A stretch of 64,000 nucleotides of DNA from Puccinia triticina (Eukaryota > Basidiomycota > Pucciniomycetes > Pucciniales > Pucciniaceae), in NCBI RefSeq assembly GCF_026914185.1, contig NC_070558.1:868001-932000 (forward strand), read 5' to 3'. A model generated the notes under the pieces. It saw only the letters and a program-made list of their open reading frames with translations. It did no database searches and was not told where the DNA came from. Each line of letters opens with the position of its first letter. Position 1 is the first letter of the stretch. Of this stretch, positions 46,631 to 57,508 are shown one piece after another. Both the position numbers and the translations under genes were made by a program.

Positions 46631-47202
46631 ACTTAACTAAGTCCCTCCTGGGCGCGAAGCGCCCGCCTTTGAAGGAGGGACTTAGGAAAAAACGGAGTTT
46701 TTTGGTGTGACAGGTCCACACAAACATGCCTTCTTTGTTTGGCTGTATCTTTGCCAAAAATCATCCTAAATTCTTCATACAATATGTATTGTGTAGCCAA
46801 GAGGCTCAGTTCCACTCTCATATTTTTTTTGTATTTTTTGAGCAACTAAAGGTCAAAGAAAAAAACAAGGAAATGGGGGTTTCAGCCTTTTCCCACGCGG
46901 AGGCATGCTCTTTGCAGCCCCGCGCGGCCGTGAAACTGGCAAAATGTTGGTCTTTGAATGCCAATTTTTTGGGGAAGGTGGTGAAGGTTGATCCCCAAAA
47001 TGGATGAGGAGAAAGGCAAGACCAAGGCCTTCCTCATAATCTTTTCCATGCCAGCATAGCTGGTATAGATGAAAAGTTATTGCAGAATTTAGATTTTCTC
47101 CGCCAAATCTGAAAAACTTGTCACACCAAAAAACTCTGTTCTTTCCTCTAAGTCCCTCCTGCGGAGGCGGGCGCTTCGCGCCCAGGAGGGACTTAGTTAA
47201 GT
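46631..47202. mobile_element. 572-bp inverted-repeat element with hairpin ends
   Basis: The outer inverted repeats (starting ACTTAACTAAGTCCCTCC) are perfect for 37 bp and continue with mismatches to about 85 bp, through gagttttttggtgtgaca. Within each repeat aagtccctcc and ggagggactta form a second, local hairpin. The ends match the MULE-like element at 3087-4339. No target duplication is visible. No coding sequence. Confidence 0.7.
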
Positions 47203-47624
47203 TCGCAGCAGCCAGCAGGTACACGTGTTCAAAAAGAATTATGCAAGTTTTTTAGCGCAGCTGGTTGTAATTAAAAACTTGCTGGTTGCAGCCCAAAGCG
47301 CAGCTGGTTGATTAAAAACTTGCTGGTTGCGGCCCAACGTGAACCACGCTATTGAAAACATTTATTATAAGAGCCTCCAGTCAGAGCAAATGTGTGGTAA
47401 TTATTACAAATATGATAGGAATCCATCACCACAAAAAGTAGGAAATCTGGACCATATTAATGTGAAGATTGATGCACATGTAGAAGAACACTTGAAGCTG
47501 CAATGGTTAAGTAAACATGTGATAAGTGAAGTAGAAAGCACTCAAATTATTGGCTGATTTTTTTGGTTTAAAAAATGGTAAATGCGATGCGGTATGTCTG
47601 AGAAAGTTATCTCCATCGTGAATC
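47203..47624. other. Downstream region of the kinase gene
   Basis: Contains a short tandem duplication around gcgcagctggttg and aaaaacttgctggttgc (47253-47330). No gene seen. It is the 3' flank of the kinase gene, so its UTR probably reaches into it. Confidence 0.4.
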
Positions 47625-47742
47625 TTACTGATAGCTGTAAGAGGCTCCGTTACCCTGCTGTACAGCCATCTCAGCAGCGTATTGCTGCGCTCGGATTGCA
47701 TGCATGTAGTGTTGCTCTTGCTGATGTTGGTGATGTTGGTGA

Positions 47743-47786
<44 letters not shown>

Positions 47787-49140
47787 TTGGAGTTGTTGCT
47801 GCTGTTGTTGTTGTTGTAACGTTTGGGCAGCGATGCTTGCCTGATCGGGTTGTTGCCGCGGTTGAGCTGCTGCTTGGTTTTGTACGGGCGCTGATTGAAA
47901 ATATTGGTGACTTAATGCATCTTCACAGGACAGGCGTTGAGACGGATCGAACTTCAATAGTCGCTCTAACAAATCGGTGGCTAATACATCAAGTCTCGGG
48001 TCAGCTGTGGCTGAGTTGATGACATCGTCGTTTGTTTTACCTAATGGATGAGCTTTAGGGTAAAGTGATTGGAAAGAAATTCTAGCCACTCTAGGGAACG
48101 GTCGGAGCTGAATCTCAGGCTTCCAGAGGCGATGAAATGCGCGGATACGAAATCAGTTAAGATCTGTGAGTTTCTTGATTGCTGAATTAAAGGGTTGAAA
48201 AAGCGAACCGATTCGGTTTGAATCCGTCTCAAAGTAACTTCATCGGGTGTGCCAAGCACCCTCAGAATTTGAGTTAGCTGATCGTTGTTGTCCCGACCTC
48301 GGAACAGAGGTACCCCACTTATCACTAAGAACCAAATTTGAGTCAATCAGCATGAGGGAACAGACGAAGGAACTGATAAAGGAGCACAGACTTTCGGCCA
48401 TAATGCAGCCAGCGCTCCAAACATCAATACTGGTGCTGTAGGTCCGACTGCCTAGCAGAACATCGGGGGCGCGATACCAAAGAGTGACCACTTCGTTCGA
48501 GAACGTATTGACGGGTATTCCGAAGGCACGAGCAAGGCCAAAATCAGCGAGCTTGAGCTCGCCTCGTTTGTTGATTAACAAGTTTTGGGGTTTCAAGTCC
48601 CGATGAAGCACGCGATTTTCGTGACAAAAGGCAGTACCTTTGAGTAGCTGGTTAAGTGGACAGCAGAAGTCAAGATGTGGAGAACCAGACGGTGCGATTT
48701 TGAGGCGATAGGTCTGAGTAAGAATTATGCCCACCTGATACATGAAACTTCGTACGACCGGTGCCTCCAGAGCGCCGCGTTCGCCATGAGTATCCATGTA
48801 CTTCTTCAGATCGAGATCCATGAACTCAAAGACGAGCATCAGTTTGGTCTCGGTGTGAATTACATCGTACAATCTGACAATATTGGGGTGCTTGAGTTCC
48901 TTCATGAGACTAATCTCTCGAATCGCAGTTGACGGGGTGCCTTCTTCAGCATCGAGGTGAATCTCTTTGAGTGCGACGATCTCATTAGTGATCCTAGAGC
49001 GACCCTGGTAATCAAGCAGTTAAAGCCGTGCCAGCCCGGTAAATGAGAGTTGAGAGTTCTGTTGTTTCAAAGATAAGGGTAGTGCTGACCTTGTGTACTG
49101 TGGCGTAAGTACCCTCGCCAAGCTGTTGGAGGGAAGATGC
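47625..49140 (-). CDS. PHO85: PHO85/CDK5-type cyclin-dependent kinase
   Basis: Exons: 47625-48119, 48209-48324, 48392-48647, 48735-49004, and a 5' exon ending at 49090 that begins at or beyond about 49125. From the glycine loop LGEGTYATV the protein has VALKEIHL, the cyclin-binding helix PSTAIRE, catalytic [27 protein letters not shown] and [24 protein letters not shown] then favours PHO85/CDK5 over CDK1. About 80 residues after the kinase fold are mostly Gln with His. PHO85-type kinases with cyclins control phosphate and nutrient signalling and polarity; the role here is inference. The initiating exon is unresolved. Confidence 0.92.
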
Positions 49141-50427
49141 ACCATGAAGGACATGTATAAATTAGCTATGAGGAGTCCCCAAGTTCTTGGGTTTTTTTAC
49201 CCGTCAAGCGTTGGAACAAGGAAGAGGCACTTTTTCCATTTGAATATAACTATAAAAGCCCGTAGAAGCAGCTGATCAGTATCACGTCGAGCTACCAACC
49301 GGGACGAATTGATATCAACGACTCACTTCATGATCGGATGTAGAGCTCGGCGATCTTAGAAGTATATTGTTGAATCAGGCGCTCGTGATATAAGGTCTAA
49401 GTCAGAATCACCACATCAGTGATACACAAGACCAACATTAACGAATTCTTCAACCCTTAACCTGATACACATCCCATTCGGGATACCCGGTAAGCAATCC
49501 GGGATCTCCAGGAAGCAATCCGGTATATCCGGCAAAAGCCACGGAGCACGCCAGATAGCTGCGTTCCGAGGGTCCCAAACATGCGGACGGGGCCGGATTC
49601 ACAAATATCCGGGAATATTGCTGAATCCCACCTCCAATGGGCCGTCCAAACCCGGCCAGTTTTGGGTCAGCTTTTTGGGGAAATTTGTAATGTTGGCCTA
49701 ACCCAACAGACCTGCAACCCTAGTCTGGCAGGAGTGGGCTGCCCAATGACCCTGGAGAGCACCTACCAAGCTGCCTTGTGTAATTTTGGGGAAATCTGAG
49801 TTTTGAATATGTACAAAAATCTGTTGTACCTAAGGAGCATTTTTCCAGGACCCAGGAAAGCCCGGGCCCTATGGAACACAGTAACAAAAATGCATGAATT
49901 TTTGGTCAAAAAACAAAAAACGTACGCACCCCAGATGTATGAATGGGAAATTTGGCGGATAAGGTACTCACCCCAATTGTATGAAGTTTTTTGGGGAACA
50001 AGGGGGGTAGTAACCAAAAATGTATGGGAATGAGGATATGATGCCAGGGTTTTTTTTGCACCCCCCCCCCCCCCTATATCAGTCCAGCTCTTCCTGTATC
50101 AACCACATATCCCAATTGCGGCTGGTTTCTACACTTCCTTGCTGAGTTCTGGGATTTTTGTGCATCTTGAAGTAGCACATCTGCACAATTTATTCCCAGT
50201 CACCAAAGGCTTAAATATTACGGATGCTGGTGGGAATTGTGTATCCATCTCCCAGAGATTACATTCTCTTCTTCTTACAATGTCTCAAATTGCTTTTCTA
50301 GAACACTGGCAGAACAAATTTTTGAAGATAAAAGCTCTCAAAAAAGCAATAAAAATGTAGATGAAGACTCAAGAGTAACAATCAGTTGTTGATGATAGTC
50401 TATGCAGTTTTCTACTTGGATATGAAA
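49141..50427. other. Kinase 5' region and intergenic DNA
   Basis: Should hold the kinase start codon and promoter; a candidate ATG followed by a strong donor (ATGAA/GTGAGT) lies at about 49326 (minus), but its phase does not fit the next exon. The 49470-50060 stretch has repeated catccgg-type and caaaaatgtatga words without coding signal; a poly-C tract is at 50061-50074. Confidence 0.4.
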
Positions 50428-53400
50428 TAGGGATGGGCCTTTGTACCCGGGTACCCGCCACGGGTGCGGGTACTACCCTAAATTATAACCCAAGTTAGAT
50501 ACCCGCACCTGCACCCGCACCCACTAAAGCGGGTCAAAGCATGTACCCGGGTACTGGTTTGCAGGTACCCGGGTTCAGGCGGCGGGTACCCGTTGTTTTA
50601 TCCTTTTTTGCTTGCAAGAAACTGCTCCTGAGTATTTATTACTAACTAATTTAAGAGCTATCTACCTCAACAATCTCCTCATTCTTCTTACCTTTTCCCT
50701 TGCCTTTTTGTATCTCTTTTCTCCTCTGTTCCATCTTCCATGTACGCAACATGCCAGTTTGTATCTTACCGTTTTTTGAGTAGAAAGAAACTGCCATTCC
50801 TCGAGTGAGAGAGGAGTCACTGAGGCGGTGACGCCTCACCAAAACATAATCCCAACCAAAGTTGAATGATTGCTCGACGTCCACCGTAGTTGTTGTTTCA
50901 TACACAAGTTGTCAGATGGTTGTTTCAAAAATATAAGATAGAGAAAAAAACATACCTGGACAACTGAGGACATCCAGTGCCATCTGGAGCAGGCCTCCAT
51001 GATTATTTCCCGCACGCCCTTGGGCAATCCACCACTTTAGAGGGTTCACCGGCTGCCCTTCATCATCCAAATTTAACCCTCCAGCAAGCCACATAGTGAG
51101 TGGATTGCTCAATGCAGTACCTGTGCGTGCTTCAGAAGCACCACTCAACCGGGCAAGAACACCTGTCTGAGGCTGGCGTGCAGATATTAGCAGGCTAGAA
51201 TAACAATAAGATTGAAATGAAAAAAGAAAGTTGCTTTGGTTTCACTCACCTTTGGGCGGGGATTGGGTCTAGTCGGAGGTGGCTGAGTTAGAGGTTTGTA
51301 CTGACTTTCCCACATATCTCTGGCAAGTCACACGGCCTCAGAAATCCACTTGGGTTCCCACTTTGCCAGTTTGAAATATTCATCTTTAAAAGATGGGTGC
51401 AGAACTTGGGAATTACAAAGTAAGTTGTGTTTATCAGTTTTTATGTCAAAGGTTAATTTATAATAAAACTTACTCATAGCAACCCAGTACAGCGGCGAGC
51501 AATCCGTAAGGGTATAGTATTTGTTTGTCAGACAAAGGCCTGCACGGCAAGCATTCCTCAAGGCCGCGGGGTATACATCACGCTGATCAGAAATGATGCT
51601 TGATAAATGACTGGTGATTTGGTCAATGAAGACAACCACTTGTGATATTTGTGCCCCGCCGCGAGTTGAGACCATAAGGGTTATTTCATAGAAGGGTTCT
51701 AGTATGTTGACGAGGTCGCGTGCCAAGTTGAGATAAATTTGGTTGATGTGATAAGCTCAATCAGTGCTGTGTTGCTTATCCTTCTGCCACTCAAGACTGC
51801 TTACCAAAATTTTAGTATGTTTGAATTGAGTGGGAAAATAACTACTCACATTGCCGCCAAGCATCAATGGATACTGGAGAGTTGCACCAGAGTAGAGTTC
51901 CACCTGGTCCTGACGTCCCGCTCGACATTGTGTGGCGTCAAACATTCCTTCTCTTGACAGATCTCCACAAAGAGCGCCTTGGAGTTTGGCAACTTGTTCA
52001 GCTTCTGCAAAATTGCTTGGAACTAGCAATACATATCAGTAATTTTCTGGAATTTTGAAAAGAGGAAATAACGGAATACCTTTGCCAAGCTCTCCTTGCA
52101 TGATTGGGAAGTGTATACATCATCATTGTCTTTGTCGCTCAAATCATTGATGTCGCCAGTTTCCAGTTCGAGTTCTTGATCATCGATGGGATTCGTGATA
52201 CACCCAGAGTTGATTGGATCATTGGAGTCTTCATTGTTCAAATGGGTACCTTTGTTGTACCTGTGTATGGTTAGCAAAAAATCAGCAGAGTTCACCTGCG
52301 AAAAGAGAAGAACATACATACAACTCAATCTGGTGTTCTGTGTCCTCTTCATCATCTTGGTTGGATTCATCCAAGTCCATGCTCTTGTCAAAGTTGTCCT
52401 GCCCACTGTTTTTCTTCTTGTGGCTTCCAAAAGGGCGCAAAATGACTTGAACAATCAAATTCAATATATGCGTGAAACATTGAACCCATTCGGTCTTGCC
52501 GTGGAATTGAGCCCACTTGAACTTCTTGATTTCATTCACCATTGTTTGATTATTCGTGGCGTTATTGGTGACTATACCACAGAGCTGCAAGAAAAAAAGA
52601 TATTAATCCAAGTAATAGATGAAGATAGTAACTCTGACATGCTTACCTTGTTTTTTAAACCAAATTTTTCAACAATTATCCGGATGGTGTTGGCCAAATA
52701 GGCACATGTGTGTCTGTCTTTTAACCTAACAAAGTCAAGAGGCATTGACTCCATCAAAGTCCCCATTTTCTTGTTGAACCAAGCAATATATTACCGTTCC
52801 TAGGATATCAAACCCATTAGGGGACTGCCAGGCATCAAGGCCTAAGTACATGGCGCCTTGATGAATCTAGCAACAAGTAAAAACATAAAAATTAGTAAAA
52901 ATCAGCGACATAAAAAAGAAAAAAAGAACAAACTTTGAATGATTCTATGAGAGACTCCTGTATTGAAGTATAAAGCCTGAATATGTCATGGGACACCGTC
53001 TTTTGTGTAGGCAAATTTTTCAGGACAATCAGATGCAGAAAGTTTTGATGTGCGCCCTTGCCAAGAGCTATGAAAGGTCGAGCAGTTTCAGCGCACCAGA
53101 TTGCACAGAGCTGGGGGACCTATTCAATAAAACATTCAGTCCTTATTGAGTGAGATGAAAAAGAAGCAATTGGATTGACTTACCTCTTGCGGATCTATAT
53201 CACCGGTTCCAGATACACCAAGCACGGCAAGTTTGACAGTATCATTCACTGCTTGTTGCTTCTTGAGGCAACCAGCAACATGCTTCGAGAGGTTGTCAGA
53301 GACGTATTGTATGTAGGGCGGTGGATTTTTGAGCCACAGCTGCAGTTTACAACATGAGAAGTGATGAGTGGAAGTAATTGGAAAGAATTCCAGAAAATAA

Positions 53401-54128
53401 ACTACCCACCTCTTACACGAGAATGCAATCATCCTGCGCCCATGTTTGTTGAGTTGGTCAGAAAGCATGGGCGGGTTGTAGTACGCATAGGCTGAACTGT
53501 TGGAATTGCTGTGCAATTTACGTGCCTGATCTGGAAAATGAAAAAATTTGTCAGTTTTTCACTTGTTTAGCAATAAAGATTAAAGGTGGAGCTTGCGAGG
53601 TACTAACTGAGCTCTTGATCATCAAAAATTTGATGAGTTGTTGACGCTTGAGTATTTGCGGGAGTCGTGCTATCACGGTATGTCAGTCGCTGTTCTTGGT
53701 CTGAATGTTCAGTGAGATCGGACACAGTTGGTTTCTTTCTTCTAGCAACTCTTTTAGAATTAGGAGAGCTACTGGGGTTGGAGGTTTGTGGAGATGATTT
53801 GCGGCGCTTCTTGCTTTTGGGCGCCATGACTGTATTGGATTTGTGCTGAGGAGGGTACTGAGTATATTGGTTGGTGGGGCCAGGACCCGGTCCCAAGTGT
53901 GGTTTCACCGGATATGTACATATATGTCACAGGAAAAATGCATATACTTGGTTGTTGCGCCACAACCACGGGTCCCCAATTGGTTCCCCCGCCCAGTGGT
54001 AGAAACAGGCAGGTACCCGGGTGGGTACCCGCCGCTTTTTTTTTGGCAAAACCAGATACCGGCACCCGCTGGCGGGTACTAGGACACGTCAGCAGGTACC
54101 CGCCAACGGGTACCAGGGCCCATCCCTA
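50428..54128 (-). mobile_element. hAT DNA transposon, 8-bp TSD ATATGAAA
   Basis: A 3,701-bp element with inverted ends TAGGGATGGGCC, flanked by ATATGAAA at 50420-50427 and 54129-54136. Both subterminal regions carry gtacccgggtacccgc-type palindromes. The transposase gene is on the minus strand. Ends and duplication length are classical for hAT. Confidence 0.9.
50651..53827 (-). pseudogene. hAT transposase with two in-frame TGA codons
   Basis: Multi-exon. Exon 1 starts at 53827 (MAPKSKKRRKSS, basic). A zinc-finger-like segment follows (MIAFSCKR near 53420, then SDNLSKHVAGCLKK near 53270). Next are a catalytic-core region with NATNNQTM and WVQCFTHILNLIV, and the hAT motif ERDVRTRWNSTL near 51900. 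The dimerisation block VDVEQSFNFGWDY..RRHRLS lies near 50850. TGA codons at 51864-51866 and 51328-51330 interrupt frames that otherwise continue. Introns are many and short; joins were only partly checked. Confidence 0.8.
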
Positions 54129-54374
54129 ATATGAAATTTAAAATATCTTCTTCTTGCATTTTTTACCTTTGTCACTGCTCCTCTGGGTATGTAGCAGAAA
54201 TGGCTACTCAAAAAAGTATTTCTGGGAGTATTTCTTCACGCCTGCGGCAAAAAAAACGTACACACAAAACTTGTATGAATTTTTTGAAAAAGCTCTGCAC
54301 CTACGCACAAAACGTGTATGAATGGGCTCCAAAAATGTATGAATTTTTCAAAAATCTTGGAATTTAGGTTACTG

Positions 54375-54792
54375 CAGCGGTGGGCAGATACGTTATCCAA
54401 AATTCCGCATTTTTGGTTTGTAAATTTGAATTTTGCACACAAAGGTTCAAGTTATCAGCAAGATTTAAAGATCAGGGCTTTTTGTCACTATTATCTTGAA
54501 TCTCAACAAAAAAAATCCCATGTTTCTTGAGTAATTTTCTTCTAATGATTGATTACGCAACAGATTTTCAGTTATCTGTAACAAGTTACAGATAACTGAA
54601 AATCTCTTGCGTAATCAATGATTAGAAGGAAACCACTCTATAAAAATGTGATATTTTTGGCACAAATTTAAGATAATGGTGTTACAAAGTCCTGATCTTT
54701 AAATCTTGCTGATAACTTGAACCTTTGTGTGCAAAATTCAAATTTACAAACCAAAAATGCGGAATTTTGGATAACGTATCTGCCCACTGCTG
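54375..54792. mobile_element. Fold-back hAT-type MITE, 7-bp TSD GTTACTG
   Basis: A 418-bp near-palindrome. The outer arms (CAGCGGTGGGCAGATACG against CAGCAGTGGGCAGATACG) continue complementary for at least 95 bp. The centre is a second hairpin (gattttcagttatctgtaac and its inverse, 54561-54605). Flanked by GTTACTG at 54368-54374 and 54793-54799. Confidence 0.8.
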
Positions 54793-54971
54793 GTTACTGT
54801 GTTCCATAGGGGCTTTCCAGGGTCCTATTTTTCCACAATGAAACACCCTATATGCATGAATAAATGCATAAATCATAAATTCATAAAACTTTTTTGGCTG
54901 GGAGAGTCAAATATTACATAAGCAGAGTGGCGAGATCCCCTGCAAACAAAGTTTTATGAATTTATGATTTA

Positions 54972-55558
54972 GGCCCCATTTGGACGCCCTGTTATGTATA
55001 TGTGATAAATGGGCAAAATTCTCACACACAACCCAAAGTTTGCTCCCTATCTCCACCCAATTTTTTGAACCCCCATAGGTCGCACGTGATAAATAACCCA
55101 GTTCACGTTGGGCCGGGACCAGCAAAACTTTAATTACAATCAACTGTGCTTAACTTCAGTTCTTGCTGAAAGTCAGACTCACATGGCCATTTTAAGGCTT
55201 TTTAAGCTGCCCATTAGGGGGGTTCACAATAGGATAAAAATAAAACTTTAGAGCCTATATTAAACCCTTTATGAACAACTTTTTTAAAAATGAAACAGAC
55301 AATTTTTTAAAAAATGAAGAACACCCTCTGATTGCCAGGGGACACCTAATCCTGTACATCCTGCCATATTTTTAAAAAGTTGTTGATAAAGGCCTTAAAA
55401 TTGACTCTGAAGTTTTATTTTTATCGTATTGTGAACCCCCCTATTTTATTGGCCAGCAACATCAATTTTAGCCGGGGACTTAAAATGCCCCAACATGAAC
55501 CAGGCTAATATGCACATTTATCACGTATACATAACTTGATTGGCATCCAAACAGGGCC
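54972..55558. mobile_element. Harbinger-type MITE, TSD TTA
   Basis: A 587-bp element with inverted ends GGCCCCATTTGGACGCC and GGCCCTGTTTGGATGCC, flanked by TTA at 54969-54971 and 55559-55561. Both arms carry gttatgtata and gtgataaatg words. No transposase. Confidence 0.75.
55217..55441. mobile_element. Nested MITE with TA duplication
   Basis: A 225-bp element inside the Harbinger-type MITE. Inverted ends GGGGGGTTCACAATA, then gataaaaataaaactt on both arms, flanked by TA. The TA duplication suggests Tc1/mariner type, but no transposase is present. Confidence 0.6.
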
Positions 55559-55561
55559 TTA

Positions 55562-57508
55562 CACATTTGTGCGTGAATATCAACTTTGACCACCATAAAT
55601 ACTCGGAGTCTCTATCAACAAAAAGTGAGAGGGCAACAACTAGTAGAAACGGAGGAGTTAAACCGACAAACCCCAACACAGATGCACCCAAGTCTTGTCA
55701 TGGCGGCGGTTTGGCCATCCGTGTTGACAGTTCTTGGACGTCGCATACTGGGACTGATCTATGAGAAATGATGAGCGTGAGGTGGGGCTGATCCGGCCTC
55801 TCTTTCAGGACCTCTTCGGCCAATAGCTGCTTAGGACCCATTGGAGGATTCGAGACCCACGAATGAGCTGGCGGAACAAACTGGATGACTTGACAAGCAT
55901 CACACTTAGATTGGCGGAAGGATCTGGGAGATGATGGTCGGCGAGGTTGTCTGAATCGTTGAGCTCAGTGGAAGTGGTTGGCCGGTATGTCACAAGACTT
56001 AGCTTAGCAGGACAGGACCGCTGGATAAGGTAGGATGATTTGATATCCCGGCTATTCTTACCAGTCATGCGGCGGCCATCAAGTTGTCCAGCGAGGCGAT
56101 TGTCCTCAACGTGGAGCTCAAAACCACACATTCTTGTACAACGTGTCGCACCCTTTGGCTTGCGATTCGGTCGGCCAGATGAAGTTAGAACTTGGACTCT
56201 TTAGTAAATCTGTACAGCGCGTCTATCGAATGGCAAGGGACAGATAAGGCTTGAGATGCGTGAGCGAGGCCTGAGTGAGACGGTGACTCTCGCTCCATCG
56301 ATATCCGGGTAGCTTTTGACGATGCTGGAAGATTTCTTGATGGCATATTTAGATCCACACGCGCGTTGTTTCAGATAACCAACAGCAATGTAAGATGCGA
56401 TTGAGTGTCAGGAAAGTAACCAGGCCGTCTTCTCTTCTTTTTTCTATTTGTCCTTGCTGGTCGACCGTTTTGCTATTGCTCTATCTAAGGGGGAGCTTGT
56501 CGAGAAGGCGCCCATTTTGAAAAATTACTTTGGTTGGGGGGGGGGGGGGGGGGGATCAGACATACCTGATAGCAGTATCGTACCCGCAAACCATCGAGAG
56601 GTTAAAATGAATTCAACAGTTCTTCAGTCTGAGCTGGGGGATGTATGCAGAAATGCGAATCAGCATGAGACCTTTGCATCAGCGGAAATAGAAGAGGACA
56701 CATACGGACATACGGCTCTACATGAGCGCATTTTTTGACGAAGTTTGAACCGGGCCAAGCGTTCGTTCTTGGAGTCATTGCAACGGGGAGTGAACCGATG
56801 AGGCCACTCGAACCGGTTGTTCGGGAAGCGACAGGGAGGGCTTCTCGTCGATCAGTGGTGAGAGTGAGATGGATTTCAGGCTGGATTGGCGCCCTCAGAG
56901 ATTCCTGCATTCGAAATCCTGTCCGTCTTCTTCCTCGAGCTAGTCGTGGTGGTTTGGTTGCGGTCGATAGTTTTCCGAGTTGATGGAGCCGGCTTGACCG
57001 TCGACTCTTCCAAATCAGCATCATCACCTCTCAGATAAAATATTTCCGGTTGAAGATAACGAGTCAACTGCAAGACCAGACACCGGACACACCCTGAGCC
57101 TGTGACATCCCCCCCGAATTACAAACACTGGGGAATTCGAACTGAGCCCCGACTCCGAGGAGATTCATCACATCAACCACATATTTATATCCACCACGTA
57201 ACCAAATGACTACTCTCATACTCTCTCAACTTACCCCCCAAATGAAGCCGGATGAAGAGGAACCAGTGAAGACACTCTCGTCCGTTGCGGTATACAGTAT
57301 ACATTGCTTTTGGATATCCGAATCACCAAGAGAGATACAATTCTATCATTCAATGAGTCATGATAAACGTTCAGATCTTGAAGAATGGTCGACTCTATTA
57401 TCATCGTTGACATCCATTAAAAAGACTCAAATGAGGAGGGGAGGCTTATTCGGCTGGGTAGGGCAACTGTTTTCTCATGCTGATTTGAACTTACGAAGAA
57501 GTTACCCG
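55562..57508 (-). other. Possible unrecognised gene(s), minus strand
   Basis: Sequence composition resembles the flanking genes. Minus frames with coding-like composition occur at about 57073-56880, 57027-56602 and 56190-55760. One has RCTRMCGFELHVEDNR, then a donor-like GTAAGA, and further on SKCDACQVIQF, suggesting two cysteine pairs. I could not join them into one model or recognise a family. A run of about 20 G near 56533 interrupts the region. Confidence 0.3.

Noticed and set aside
47582..48019. Plus-strand frame rich in Val/Ala
   Set aside because: It is the antisense of the polyGln tail of the PHO85-type kinase; composition follows from CAG-type repeats.
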